A DNA stretch of 64,000 bases from Epiperipatus broadwayi (GCA_028023455.1 JAQFVV010000049.1:5982855-6046854); one strand, 5' to 3'; positions 23,737-35,504 are shown, numbered from the stretch's first letter. A program made the numbers and translations. Notes: generated by a model from the sequence alone, not told the origin.

Positions 23737-25036
23737 TGTGAACCTCAACTCTTAAAACTTTTGTTTAAGTTTTGTATTGGTTTATTACTTAAATCTGAGA
23801 GCAATATTATTTGTCAGTTTCATTTCCAGCAGTTTCTATTGTTAAAATGTTAATCTAAAATACACAGAATTGTTTCAATTCAGCTTCTAAAAATTGAATA
23901 AATTTAGATTCAAATTGGTTAAATGGAACAAAAAATTAAAAATAATGTTAATAATTGAAGAAAAATATAAAAAAAATGTTTAAAAAATAGCCAGTGGTAA
24001 AACAAAAAAATTATATTTCAACCAATCTGTGTGTCATTATTCAGTTCAGTAGCTGTCAACATAATTCACTTTTCTGAAAGAGCAGTCACTTCCCATATCT
24101 TCCCATACTTATTTTTCTTGTAAAATTTTTCACATCAAACTTTATATTTTGATAAAGTAATAAAATCTTATTTATGAATGTAAAAAATTACGATAGATAT
24201 ATTTATTTACTTCAAAATCAATTACAAATGTGTGGAACATTTTATTTTGATTTATGACTTTGTCATTTAAAAACATCTGATATGTAAATTACAGTTGGTA
24301 GCTGTCAACCACTTGTCTTGAACAGTGATCACTTTCCCACACTTATTTTTCTTGTAAACTTTAAAATTTTTTGAATCAAGTTTTATATTTCAATAAAGTA
24401 ATGTAAAATTTTATTTATGAATGTAAAAAATTACAATAGATATATTTATTTACTTAAAATATGAACATGTAAAATATTTTATTTTGATTTCTGACTTTGT
24501 CATTTAGAAACACCTGATATGCAAATTACAATCAATAGCTATCAAATACTTGTCTTGAACAATCATCACATTCCCCACACTTATTTTCCTTGTAAAATTA
24601 AAAAAAATTTCAAATCAAACTTTATATTTCGATAAAGTAATGCAAAATCTTATTTATGAATGTAAAAAATTACAATAAATATGCTTATTTACTTCAAAAT
24701 CAATTACAAATGCAAAGAACATTTTGGTTTGGTTTCTGACTTTGTCATTTAGAAATGCCTACAGCACAATTTCCAGAGTTGGCAGCCATCCAATCAAAGA
24801 AAAGAGACTAGCCTACACACCAAAAGAAAATTGATTTTTTAAAAAATATAATGTCATATGCAGACTTTTTTAGAACTAAAATTTTAAATTTTGAATTTCC
24901 AATATAATAAGCCTAAAATGAAAAAATTGTGACCAAAATTTACTAAGAACATGGTGCAAACAACATCCATGAACTGTAAATAACATTATGGGAAATTAAA
25001 CTAGCAATGGAATATAATTGTAAATAACAATTGAGT
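23737..25036. other. Insertion of about 1.3 kb inside the PLE fold-back
   Basis: The borders are inferred by comparing the two palindrome arms: the left arm is continuous where the right arm is split. The insert has no TIRs or LTRs that I can see and no coding frame. It carries a three-unit tandem repeat (24050-24780) in its centre. A clear TSD is not evident. Confidence 0.65.
24050..24780 (+). repeat. Minisatellite of three units, about 240-248 bp each
   Basis: Unit starts are marked by AGCTGTCAAC-like words at about 24051, 24299 and 24535. Each unit then contains CACTTATTTTTCTTGTAAA, a ...AAACTTTATATTT.GATAAAGTAA box, TTATTTATGAATGTAAAAAA and GACTTTGTCATTTA.AAA. The units have diverged moderately from each other. 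Confidence 0.85.
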
Positions 25037-25064
25037 GGTTAAACAAATTAATAAATAATTCTAG

Positions 25065-25445
25065 AGATAAAACCTCATTTATAAATAAAAATTGTACCAT
25101 TTATAAATGGATATGTAGGTGTGGCAGTGGATATATAGGTGAATTGAGATGTACATTGGAAAAAAAACTAAAGAGCACTTGCTGTTGTTAAAAAGAGTTT
25201 AGAAATTGAATCAAAATTGTGAAGTAGATAATAATGTTTCAGCATCTGTTTTTCATGACCATTATTCATGTATTTATGGTTTTAACTTCAATTACAATAA
25301 TGTTAAATTATTGCAAATTGAAAAAAAATGATAAAAAAAAAATAAAGAAGCAATGCTAATATACAAATACAAATATGACTTAATTACCAGGCAGGTAAAA
25401 AATGTTAAGGTCATAGAATTGTGGGAAGGGTTAGCCTTTCAAAGT
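25065..25445 (+). pseudogene. PLE GIY-YIG endonuclease remnant (plus-strand arm)
   Basis: The frame from 25081 reads KTSFINKN, then YKWICRCGSGYIGE, a recognisable GIY-YIG core with the CxC pair typical of PLE endonucleases. A stop follows shortly after. Later, in shifted frames, a NFNYNNVKLLQIEK stretch and a KEAMLIYKYKYDLI tail can be read before the 3' end. The matching minus-strand copy lies at 22968-23475. The enzyme would have nicked target DNA for PLE retrotransposition. This copy is inactivated by several stops. Confidence 0.8.
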
Positions 25446-26289
25446 GTTAGTTGACAAAGACTACAAGGAAAGTCGAAAGCACTTCTAAGTGGATAAAATT
25501 TTTAAAATATATATTTGATTACTGTATGTGTGCATATATATATATATATACTTAATCAAATTATACATAACTTGAAATAATAGATAATTGGTTGGTATGC
25601 AATTTAATTTAATATCATCAAATTGATTTTTGTTCACAAATGAATCTTTTCAACATTCCATTTTAAAAATTAATCATGTGGCAATAAAGGTTCTACAGCT
25701 TTATACAATCTCTAGTGGTTATCATTAGAAATAAACCCATGAAAAAAATATTATTATTATTATTGTAAATTTACACATATGTATACATTTTTTATTCATC
25801 TTTTTCTTTCTCTTACCTATTATCTATCATCAAATAAACAACTCCCCTCTTATACTATCAATACATATACATTCATGTATCATATTACATTTGTAAATAC
25901 AAGTTTATTCAATTTAAATCACATGATGTATGACTTGATTTTCTTACTATTACATTCATATATATTACGGCTTCTTATTTTCTAGCATTGACAATTTCCC
26001 TTCCAATTTTATCAAACTATTGCCCATATTAATATATACACATTCATTATCTTTTTTCTATCTTATAATTACTATCTATCAACCAACAAATAATCTTATA
26101 CTATCATTACTTATACATATATACATACCTATACATTCTTATATATTATAGTTTCCAATTATCTAACAGTGACCATTTTCCTCCCAATTTTATCAAAGTG
26201 TTTACCATATTAATGCATTTATCTATGTTTATATATATAATAATCAAAAAATCAAGTCATATATAATATGACATTACTTTTATAAGCTT

Positions 26290-26620
26290 ATATTTACAAA
26301 AATGCAATACATAGAGTGTACCAATAGCTCAAACCTGCTCTTAATTAATAAGTGCGGTATGAGAAAATATTTAAAATCTCTATCCAGAACACTCTCATCT
26401 CCAGACCAACTGGTTTCAAGCTTATGGCTCATGTCAATGGAGATCTGGAATATTCAGACACTAGAACTAAAATATCAATTCAAAACCCAGCACTTTTTTC
26501 ATGTGGATATTTAAGTAAAAACTCTGAAATTTTCAGACATGAAAATGTCTTTATATTCAGCTAACTTAAATAGCTATATGGATTGAACCAAATTCAGATT
26601 TACCATATTTTAATAGCCTA
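26290..26620 (-). repeat. Partial copy of palindromic family F
   Basis: This block aligns in inverted orientation with about 10620-10920. Shared words are AAAATCTCTATC, CTCCAGACCA.CTGGTTT, CCAGCACTT and GCTATATGGATTGAACC.AATTCAG. It is one arm only, so it is a truncated or half-deleted palindrome. Confidence 0.65.
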
Positions 26621-26621
26621 A

Positions 26622-26745
26622 AAACGATTTACTCGCTGACGAAGAAGCTTCCAAATAAACAAAACAAATTTCGCTTAAAACTATTAAATGGGCCAAGCGC
26701 TTTCGAGGTTTGCCCTCATATTCATGGCCGACAAAAGTAATAAAT
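26622..26745 (-). mobile_element. PLE terminal tip module, copy 2
   Basis: On the minus strand the order is GAATATGAGGGC, a short stem-loop (GAGG...CCTC), CGAAAGCGCTTGGCCC, an AAGCTTCTTCGTCAGCGAG box and AAATCG. The same order is found at 31660-31800 and in a diverged form at 2104-2256. Here it lies directly downstream of the PLE endonuclease remnant at 26793-27101, so it is probably that family's 3' end. Confidence 0.65.
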
Positions 26746-26792
26746 CTTTATGTAGTGTTATTAAATAACAAATATGCAAATGTAAATGCAAA

Positions 26793-27101
26793 TCAGTTTG
26801 ACGATTTTTTTGAAATGGAAAAACACGTGTCGCATCTATTGATAGAATTGTTGTCGCAAACAATAAAGTACGCCTCTTTGATCTTTCTTTTACAGTCGTT
26901 GGTTTCAGGGCATACAATCCTGGGGTTGCCTGGTTCGAACACATGGCCAGTCTGCTTTTCATGTTCCAGAAATATTGAAAAGTTATCGCTGTTCTTTTTT
27001 TGCTCTTCTATAGGTATACAAGTGTTGAGCAGCTCTGTTGTGAACAGTGGCCTTAGTTTCCCCATAGTATATGGCTTTGCATCTTTTAATAGCCAAAGCA
27101 T
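26793..27101 (-). pseudogene. PLE endonuclease fragment, second family
   Basis: An open stretch of about 100 codons reads GKLRPLFTTELLNTCIPIEE, then FLEHEKQTGHVFEPGNPRIV, then NDCKRKIKEAYFI. H.KQTGH.F, followed by a K+IKEA helix, is the C-terminal signature of PLE GIY-YIG endonucleases. The GIY-YIG core expected upstream is missing; the next PLE fragment upstream (27130) belongs to a different family. A terminal tip module follows at 26745-26622. Among the PLE fragments here this has the longest intact frame, suggesting a younger age. Confidence 0.75.
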
Positions 27102-27129
27102 TAAAAATAAAATTATAATATATATATAT

Positions 27130-27850
27130 TCATTCTTTAATTGTTACTATACTTATTACTTTTATATTTGCCTCACAATTTATTATATGCATTGTTTCCA
27201 AATAATGATTATATGGTCCAGACTTAGTATCTTTTGCTTTTATTACTCTATTATCTTTTTTAATTCTTTTAATTGCACTTATCTCTGATTGTCCTATATA
27301 TATTTTTGCATTTGGCGCATGCAACTATATAAGTAATTCTTATTTATTATCAATCCTATCAATCACTTTTGCATTGCATATTCATTTTCTTAAATCTTTA
27401 CAATTATTTTATCTTATATTTACTTCACCATTTAACTTATATTTATTTAATATCTTATATATTTCAGCTAAATAAGAAATTGAAGTCCACTTCTCAACTA
27501 TTTTTTATTCCCCTATTCTTTCCTTTTATACAATTGCCATTTTTGGTATTTAAAATTTTTCTACTTTTTCATTATAACCAATTTCAACATATTCTCTCTC
27601 AATTTTTATTTTTTGAACATATACTTTTTTTTTATTTAAACTGAGTTTATCATTTTTAATTTTAAAATCTTTCCAAGCTGCCATTTTTGAGACTATGGGT
27701 GGTATGATTTAGGAACAATTATCCCTCTAATATTTTTATTCTTAATGAACTGCTTTATATATATTTCCCTTTACATCTTTATTTAAATACAAATCTAAAT
27801 ATTTTAATCCCTTTTCTTCTTTTTCTATAGTAAACATAATATTATACCTA
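27130..27850 (-). pseudogene. PLE remnant: reverse transcriptase thumb and GIY-YIG endonuclease
   Basis: Reading down from 27843 the frame gives IMFTIEKEEKGLKYLDLYLN, then KDVKGNIYKAVH and a stop. This matches the PLE reverse transcriptase region where E.E....L.YLD is followed by a Y+ box. A broken YHP...K element follows. After frame changes, 27324-27130 reads NAKIYIGQSEISAIKRIKKD and then a GPYNHYLETMHIINCEANI segment, a diverged GIY-YIG endonuclease. The copy is 5' truncated at about 27876, where an inverted copy of its own 3' part begins. Confidence 0.75.
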
Positions 27851-27879
27851 TTATGATTTAACATTATTTCAATTCAGGG

Positions 27880-28030
27880 CAAATAATAAATTGTGAGACA
27901 AATATAAAGGTAATAAAGTACAGTAAAAATTTTAAAGAAACAAAATATTATGAAACATTATATATATAAAATATAAATGAATGGATTAATATAGTCAATG
28001 ATTTGATAAAATTAAAAGGGAAATGATCAC
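27880..28030 (+). pseudogene. PLE endonuclease C-terminal tail, plus strand
   Basis: The frame from 27883 reads IVRQI in one frame and, in the coding frame, INCETNIKVIKYSKNFKETK followed by a YYETLYI stretch and INEWINIVND. It overlaps in sequence with the minus-strand fragment (INCEANIKV) and then continues further toward the C-terminus. The shared 3' untranslated region follows to about 28610. Confidence 0.65.
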
Positions 28031-29185
28031 TATTAGATAATTGGAAGCTGTAATATATTAAAATGTATAGGTATGTATATGTATTGATAGTATAAGAAAG
28101 GAATTGTTTGTTGGTTAATAGATAATAGTTATAAGATAAAAAAATGAATAAGAGAATGTATAATGGATATATATATATATATATTGTTTGATAAAATTGG
28201 GAGGGAAATTGACAATGTTAGAAAATAAAAAGCTGTAATATATATAAATGTATATGTATTGATAATATAAGAGGGGAGTTATTTATTTGATGATAGATAG
28301 TAGGTGTAAGAAAGAAAAAGATGAATAACAAAATGCATAATGGATGTATACATATGTGTAAATTTATAAAAATAATAATATTTTTTATTTTCCATGGATT
28401 TATTTCTAACGATGACCATTAGAGAATGTGTAAAGCTGTAGAACATTTATTGTCAAATGATTAATTTTAAAAATGGCATCTTGAGATGGTTCACTTGTGA
28501 ATGAAAATCGATTTGATGTTATTAAATTAAATTGCATATAAACCAGTTGTTTATTATTTTGAGTTATGTATAATTCGATTGATTAAGTGTTTACAAGTTT
28601 TTGACAATTTTATAATCATATAAGTTACTAGAAAGTGACTATAAAAACAATATATCTAATCAAAATTAAAGGCCAGGAAACATGGTCCTAAAGAATAAAA
28701 CAATGAAGAAAATTATTATTGGACTATTCAAATGAGTGATATCTTCTTCACTGATGCTAAATAGAATTTTGTCATGCAGTGTAGTATTTAGCTCCATTTT
28801 ATCTTTCAATCTCTATCCACTATTACTATTTACTGCATAGTAAATTGTTCAAGATAAATATAAGCTCATTTTTTACTCAAACTCTGTTTTCTGTTGTTTT
28901 TTTGTTTTTTTTTTAATTTAACTTTATCATTTATTCTGTATACGGATATTATTTATATTACTTATTACTTTTTATCATTTGATTATTGTTTAAACATTTT
29001 CACTTCTTTTGTCATATTATGATTTTTTTTCCATTTTTGTCATTCTGCCAGACACCACTACCACTTTATTTTTTTTATTGATTTATATATATATATATTC
29101 CTTTTTTTTTACTCACTAAAGTTCCACTACAGGTTAAAAATCTCTACAAGTTTAATTGACTTTTTCTGATGCATAGATTTCTTTT

Positions 29186-29292
29186 CTGTCAGGCGTTGTT
29201 AGTCGAGAGGTCATCGCAGCTGCCTTGCAAGTAAGTAATTAGTTGCAGATGGTTGTGGGTTCGCTTCCTGGACGATGCTATGATATATGAAA
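29186..29292 (+). mobile_element. tRNA-headed SINE, family S
   Basis: The box A region GTTAGTCGAGAGG and the box B GGTTCGCTTCC are both clear, followed by GATGCTATGATATATGAAAA. A 13-bp TSD, ATAGATTTCTTTT, lies at 29173-29185 and 29293-29305. This is one of the better copies of the family. Confidence 0.9.
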
Positions 29293-29429
29293 ATAGATTT
29301 CTTTTTTACATGATTCCAGCAAACTGACATATCTCATTCATCTCACATATACATATTTTTATAGAAATTTTCCACTCTTTAAGAATGCAGTTTAATTTTA
29401 TACTTTAATATATAAAACTATCAAAACAT

Positions 29430-29740
29430 CATATGATGACCATTTCCTATGCATACACAAGCTGTTATTAGGCATAGCACACCCAGTGCAAGCCTTATTA
29501 TTCAATGGATGCAGGAAATACTGTGCATAAAATCCCCATCTAGTGCTACTCATCCAACATCCCCAGACTAGTTTTTAGTTTGTGGTTATCAGAGCCAAAC
29601 TTCTCTACTGATAAAAGTGGCATGCTAGAAACTAGTCTGGGGATATTGGATATGCATAAACCTTCTTGCATCCATTAATTACTAAGACATGCATTGAGTG
29701 GCACTACTGTATGGAGAGTTTACATTAACATAACCTATTA
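29430..29740. repeat. Internally deleted palindrome, family F
   Basis: The left arm carries AATCCCCATCTAGTGCTACTCATCCAACATCCCCAG in pieces and the right arm CTAGTCTGGGGATATTGGAT and GCATCCATTAATTACT, as in 20670-21290, but most of the middle is missing. The flank ACATCATATGATGACCATTTCCTATGC at the left is the family's outer flank. Confidence 0.75.
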
Positions 29741-30270
29741 TTTTTTGTATTTTCATATTCCACCTGACTATTTCACCTTTTATCTTTTTTAATAATGTTG
29801 CTTGAAATTACTATTCCTCCATGCACATTTTAATCATCAAAAATATAAATAAACTCCAAAATTCATTTCTTATTGAATCAGAACTTTCATAAGCCTAGAT
29901 TACAACACCTCAAAAATTTTCATTGTAAGCTGGACTAACCAAAAATTGCAAATTCGGTGAGAAATGCATCTGAGTGAGGTGGTCATTTAGGTTTCTCAGG
30001 TGGCTATTATCATATATTTAAAGTGAGTTTGTGAAGTAGAAATTTTACACATTAACATAGGATGTTACACATGAGGAGGGGGGGAATAGGATAGATTTGG
30101 ATTGTTTTTATTCAATTGTATTTAGGTTACAGTTTATATCTGGGTCAAAAATGATATATATTCTCTAGCTTATTACACAATTCCTTTAATATGTTATCTT
30201 TTTTTCTTTGCACTTGTAATTTTAAACATAAATGTTCAGACAATTATAAAAAAAAGGTAAATGTATTATT

Positions 30271-30401
30271 TAAAAAAATGGCTTTATTCATGCTTAACAT
30301 ACTTTCAGTACAATACATAACATAATCATAGCTACAATTATTATGGTATGCATGTACTGAAAGCATGTTCAGCATGACCAAAGCCATTTTTAAAATAGTC
30401 T
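30271..30401. repeat. Isolated hairpin, about 130 bp
   Basis: The arms AAAAATGGCTTTATTCATGC...ACTTTCAGTACA and TGTACTGAAAGCATG...AGCATGACCAAAGCCATTTTTA are reverse complements with a loop of about 35 bp. I did not find it elsewhere in the window. Confidence 0.75.
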
Positions 30402-31659
30402 CTAGCTTAATACATTATTAATAATGTATTCATATAAAATGAGTTGTGTCAAATTTGTGGTTGCAAAAAATTGTCAATATTGAATTAAACTGTAGTAATT
30501 TGATATTTATTTGTCCACACATTCAAGTTTTTAGCTTTTATTCTTTCTGTTATTTGTACCTATATGTAGACATCTCTATCATTTTATGAAGTTAATGATA
30601 ATTAGTTTTATAAACAATTACGATACAAAACTTTATTTTTAATTTCATTTTTAATCGACACATTGAATTTGCTTAATTATTTATTTTCAATGCTTCATTT
30701 TAAAGCCAGATATATATACACACACACGCAACTTTATATCATCTTCAAAAATACCTAAACTTTTAAATTGTTTTTCAGACATAAAACTTTATTTAGACAA
30801 TTTATAAATTTTAATTTCATAACTACTTTTTATTTTTTGTTTTGCTTCTTATTAATAAATCAAAGATGAGATTGCAATTCGTTTAAATCAGATTCATTTT
30901 TCCAATGAATTTTATTTTTTCATCATTCAGTTTATGTCAAAGAATAAATTTAAAAACAAGCGTTCAGTGGCCCATAAAAGTTAGATAAACTACTACAAGT
31001 AAAAGAAAAAAAATGAAAAAACTTTATTTTGTTCAGAGTATCTTTAGATTCTATCATGTGAGATCCATTCCATTATTAGTAAAATGTTATTATTTTCAAA
31101 TCTATTGTAATCCCCTCTCCTCTCTTACAAGTGGACAGTGAATACATCATTTACTAAGAATTTCACACTGGCAAAACTTTCTCCCTGAGAAATAAATATC
31201 CTTTTTTTTTTTTCCAATTAATTTTGATACTCATCTGGCGGTTGACAGCTGTGATTAAATTTTCATTTCATCAAGAAATGCATTTACTATTTTCATCTCT
31301 TCTAATCAAAATTGAAAATATTGTGTCATATTCTATATCTGTTATAAATTATTTTATAGATAACTTTTTAAGTCAAAATATATATAGTTTATTACCGTAT
31401 AAACTTCTCATATAAAATATAACTAAGAATATATATATATTGAAAAGTGAAAACTTGTAAATATATATATGTTACTATTGCAGTTGTTCTAACCAATCTG
31501 CTGACAATCATGTTAATAGGACAATAACATCATTTATTGGGGAAATATTAATTAAAGTCATAGTGATTTCTTTATGATCAATGGAAAGATACCTTTATGA
31601 TCAATGAAATGATACCTTTAAGATCAATTTTGATAATACAGGTATTACTTTATTCTATA

Positions 31660-31800
31660 GCCAATAGCATATAAAAGCGATTTCCCCGCTGACGAAGAAG
31701 CTGCAAAAACCAAAACAATTAAATGGGCCGAGCGCTTTCGAGGTTTTCCCTCATATTCATGGCAACATAAGTTATAAATCATTTATGTAATGTTGCCAAT
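31660..31800 (-). mobile_element. PLE terminal tip module, copy 3
   Basis: The minus strand carries ATGAATATGAGGGAAAACCT, CGAAAGCGCTCGGCCC, and CAGCTTCTTCGTCAGCGGGG in the same order and spacing as at 26622-26745. No endonuclease coding remains next to it. Confidence 0.65.
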
Positions 31801-32277
31801 AGTAGTATTATACTTATAGGCCAGCTAAATAAAACATCTCTACCTTAATCAATAAAATATCTGATTTCATTACACGATTTCTGTTTTTATAATTTCTCTA
31901 TATTGTTAAAAAAAATTCTAGCCATTTGTAAAATTACAAAATATCTTTAAATTTATACATTAAATTACTGAGAGTGCAAATTAATAAATCTACAATAAAA
32001 AAAATAAGAGCTCATAACTACATTGCTGGCAGAGAGTCAGTAAACCATCATTATGATCTTCACAGTCTAATGTAAGGGTTAAGTATTGAAGTTTAGAACT
32101 AAAGATTTCTGGTTTGATCATCTGCTTGCATAAACAAAAAAATTCTTAAATTTGTTTAATGGAATATCTGTTCCTACCTTGTCCCTTGTGTTTGAGCATT
32201 ATATAATTTGGTAACAACTAAATAAATATAAAATTTTCAAAAATTAAATAATAAATAAGATGGGTGTTATAATCATA

Positions 32278-32436
32278 AAACATCACATGATCACTATCTC
32301 ATACTAGCACAATAATTGTTATTAAACAATCCAAAACAAAGCAAAACTCTCCATATAGTAGTGCTGGCATCCATTGATTGCTCTTGTTAGCACAAGATGG
32401 CACTACTATATGGAGAGTTTTGCTTTGTTTTGGATT
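32278..32436. mobile_element. Short palindromic element of family F with a 14-bp target duplication
   Basis: The unit contains the family flank AAACATCACATGATCAC, then near-perfect arms (AACAATCCAAAACAAAGC...CTCCATATAGTAGTGC and its complement) around a short centre with TGGCATCCATTGATTGCTC. The direct repeat GTGTTATAATCATA flanks it exactly (32264-32277 and 32437-32450). A 14-bp duplication is typical of target-primed retrotransposition rather than of cut-and-paste DNA transposons. No coding content. Confidence 0.8.
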
Positions 32437-32450
32437 GTGTTATAATCATA

Positions 32451-35400
32451 TGTATTTGGAGCTTTTAAAACAGACAAAATAAAAACAAAAATCCCCTCAC
32501 AGAGATATCTAAATGATTTTGTAAATATTTAATTGTTCACAATTTATTTTTAATGAGAAGTATTATGCATATATATATATATTTAATAACATATAATGGA
32601 CACTTCATGTAAAATGTTGTAAGAACAGTCTCACAAGAGGTAACACCCAAATTAAAAATTATTAAGAAAATGGGATTTTATTAATATTAAAGATTTTATA
32701 TATTAACCAATTTATACAATAGCAATCTGCAAAATTTAAATAAAAGTTCTCTCTGCCTTGAGCAAATAAAACTAAATTGAATTAATTGTTGTGTATATTT
32801 ATAGCAGAATTAATGTTCTTGTTGAAAATTATTATTGTTTGTTGGTATACAAGATTTTTAATGGCTATCAAAAATCCTGATTCGTTCACCAATACTAGAG
32901 AGATAGATCTTAGATTGTTTATTATATGGCATTAAATTTATTAAAGCTATTTAATACCATTAAGTTTAGACACATATATAATATTGTTTATATTTATTAT
33001 GTGTAAAAACATTAAAAATAATTACTGTAAAAAAATAGTAATGGTTGACTCATGCAAAAGAGGGTAATGATGTACAGCCATGTATAAATAATAAATAATG
33101 CAAATATATTAAAAATAAAAAAATAAATGGAAATGAAGGAAGTCATTAATAATAATAATTTGAATGATTTGTTGCTTAGGAATTTATATAAAAATTCACA
33201 TGAAATTTAACCAATAAACATGACAAAAATTAAGTAACTATTCATGGATATTGAACTATATATAGAATCTACCATTTTATTATTGCTCTAAAGTTGGGGG
33301 AAAATTCATTGACCAATAATAATTATGAAATAAAAAATATAATAAAAAAAAACTGATTAAAAAGAAAAGATTCAAATAATAAAGATAAATAAAAAAAGTG
33401 TTAAAAAAATAATAAATTAGATTGTAGAAACTTCACTACTATATATTATGATTTAAACTGCATTTTAATGATTAATCATAGAAACAAAAAAAAATACATG
33501 GAATACATTCTTTAATATGTACCATCATGGTTTCTACAGAAACTAAGAATGTTAAAAATGTCAAGTCTCTATAATTTTACAATTTAATCTGCTTGCTGCT
33601 ACAATTGCCTGCCATATTGAATACTTTTTCATTTCATCAAAAATGAAATATTTACAACAGCTTCAGATTATATAATATTAAAATTAAAATATTATGTTCC
33701 ATACAGCTAACATGTAATTAAAAAAAACTGAGAAATGTTATCATAAAATAATTATTAAGAATAAAAAATTGGAATATTTTTAAAGTTATTAATTTTTAAT
33801 TTATTCATGAATTATTAATTTTGATATAGTTGTTAAAATATTACATTTTTTTACTAAATATATAACAAAGTGTGGAAAATATGTTTTCATTTTAAGATTT
33901 GAATAAAAGCTAAGTTTGAATAAGAAATTGTGGACCCTCGGTTATATGTTGATATCTAGAAACCACCAATCACCAGTACTTTTTTTAGGTATTTTGTATT
34001 ATATTGATATCTTATTTTTGTAAAGTTAATAAATTAATATATATTTTAATTCTAAATTTTACCATCACATAAATGCAAAAACATATTAATGCTATAGATA
34101 GTTATATAAGAATGAATTTAAACAATGCAATTAGAGCATTACTGTAATACTTTTCAAAAATGTTATAAACAGAAAAATGGTTAAAATATATGACGAATAA
34201 TGATTTTTAAAAAGACTAAGTGACTTCCAAGATAACTTTATGCTTAACATACACACTTCATTAATCAACTTCTAAATTCTACTTTTATGGACATAGCTAA
34301 AATTATTACTGTATGTTTATATAGGAAAATGCTTTTAAATTTTCCATTGTCAAATCAAGTATTTGAATCAAAGCTAACTTTGCAAATATTTTTTGTATAT
34401 GGAAATCTTCAACTGGATAATTTTTTTTTTGGCCAAAATAAAACTATTTTTTAATAAAATTATTACTAAAAATAATTTTAAGCATAATTAAAAATACAAA
34501 AAACAATTGAAAAAGTTATAAATTTGTTTAGCAAGTAAAACAAAAACCATGTTAACTTTATCATTAGTTAGAAAAATATATTTTCTTTTTTTCTTCTCAT
34601 GACATAAGTTTAAATCTTTTTAAACATATAATTATCAAAATAACTATATTTTATATTTATTATATAAAAACATTTTATAAATGATGAAAAAGAATCTCAA
34701 AATAAAAAATATCTTAAAATCATTTCTACTTTACAATTAAACTCTGAACAAGAGCTACTATTTTGTAGAATTTAAATTCGACAGTTTAACATTTGAACCA
34801 TATAGCTTTATATTTTCGTGAAAATCTGTCATCTATTAATATAAAAATAATAATAATAATTTTTCTATGTATTTAAAAAAGTTTATTGCAACACAAATAA
34901 GGGCATAAAGATGGTTCAATTTCACTTGAAATATGAATTTGAGATAGCAAAGAATTTTCCAAGATGGAGTAAAAAATATGCACAATACTTTTATTGTTAG
35001 ATAAATAAAAGTAAGTAAATTAAATTAGTAACTAAGTTTTAATTATCAGCTATTTGCACCAATTTTTAATTTTTCTTTTATTTTGAATTGTTTTTATTTT
35101 TATTTTGTTGTTGTTGTTATCAAATGTTAATTAGTTTTCAAATTCTACTTTTATAACATATATCTAAAGAAAAATGTGTGAAACCTTTTTACTATTAAAA
35201 GTAATAAAAGGTTGTTCAATAAATTAAAATTTTTTTCATTATAGATTTTGGAGGAAATTTCAATAAATAGAAATAAAATGAATATAATTAATAGCCAAAC
35301 TGCTAACATGAAAATTCAGGATTCATGGGTTTTGAGTTGATGTTTACTTCTGTTATATTTTTTTTGAATTTAATGGCAGTTAAGGAGAGTTAAGGAATTA

Positions 35401-35504
35401 ACCAAAAGTACTTCTGCAGATTGAAAGGATTATATATAATAGTTCATTATTGTTATATTTATTATTTTTCTTGTTATACAATATTGATAGATATACAAGC
35501 AGAT
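32451..35504. other. Unassigned AT-rich stretch (about 3 kb)
   Basis: Nothing recognised on either strand. There are no long frames, no tRNA-like boxes and no clear tandem or inverted repeats beyond short A/T runs. It may be intronic or intergenic. Confidence 0.5.

Larger units (their letters stand above)
22830..25531. repeat. Second head-to-head PLE fold-back, right arm split by a 1.3-kb insertion
   Basis: The left arm (22830-23560) is the reverse complement of two blocks, 23583-23736 and about 25037-25531. Landmarks shared on opposite strands are TAACAATT..TTCAAATATAT near the centre (about 23571), GATATCAATACCATATATTTTG, ATAAAACCTCATTTATAAAT and ATATATTTGATTACTGTA at the outer ends. The right arm is interrupted between CACACCTCC and TTAAACAAATT by about 1.3 kb of foreign sequence that contains a tandem triplication. 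In addition, the right arm lacks about 70 nt present in the left arm just after GCTAGCAGGA. Both arms encode PLE protein and end in the PLE-type hairpin. Confidence 0.85.
25540..28610. repeat. Third PLE inverted structure (3' regions facing outward)
   Basis: 25540-26260 and 28030-28610 are inverted copies of the same PLE 3' untranslated region, also found at 9475-10050. Further in, about 27130-27180 is the inverse of 27880-27930 (the INCE.NIKV codons). The minus-strand copy retains the stretch from the reverse transcriptase end to the endonuclease (27850-27130), so it forms the spacer. About 0.87 kb of other PLE and palindromic material (26262-27125) separates its coding end from its untranslated region. 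Confidence 0.75.

Noticed and set aside
24050-24780. CRISPR-like array
   Set aside because: Three diverged units of about 240 bp in animal DNA, with no short exact repeats separated by unique spacers; this is a minisatellite.
22968-27850. A complete PLE open reading frame
   Set aside because: Every PLE piece is 5' truncated and carries stops. No palm-domain catalytic box of a PLE reverse transcriptase was found anywhere in the window.
32451-35504. A host gene hidden in the long unassigned AT-rich stretches (also 38452-42019 and 60223-63488)
   Set aside because: No exon-length frame with protein-like composition, and no convincing splice-site pairs could be argued by eye.
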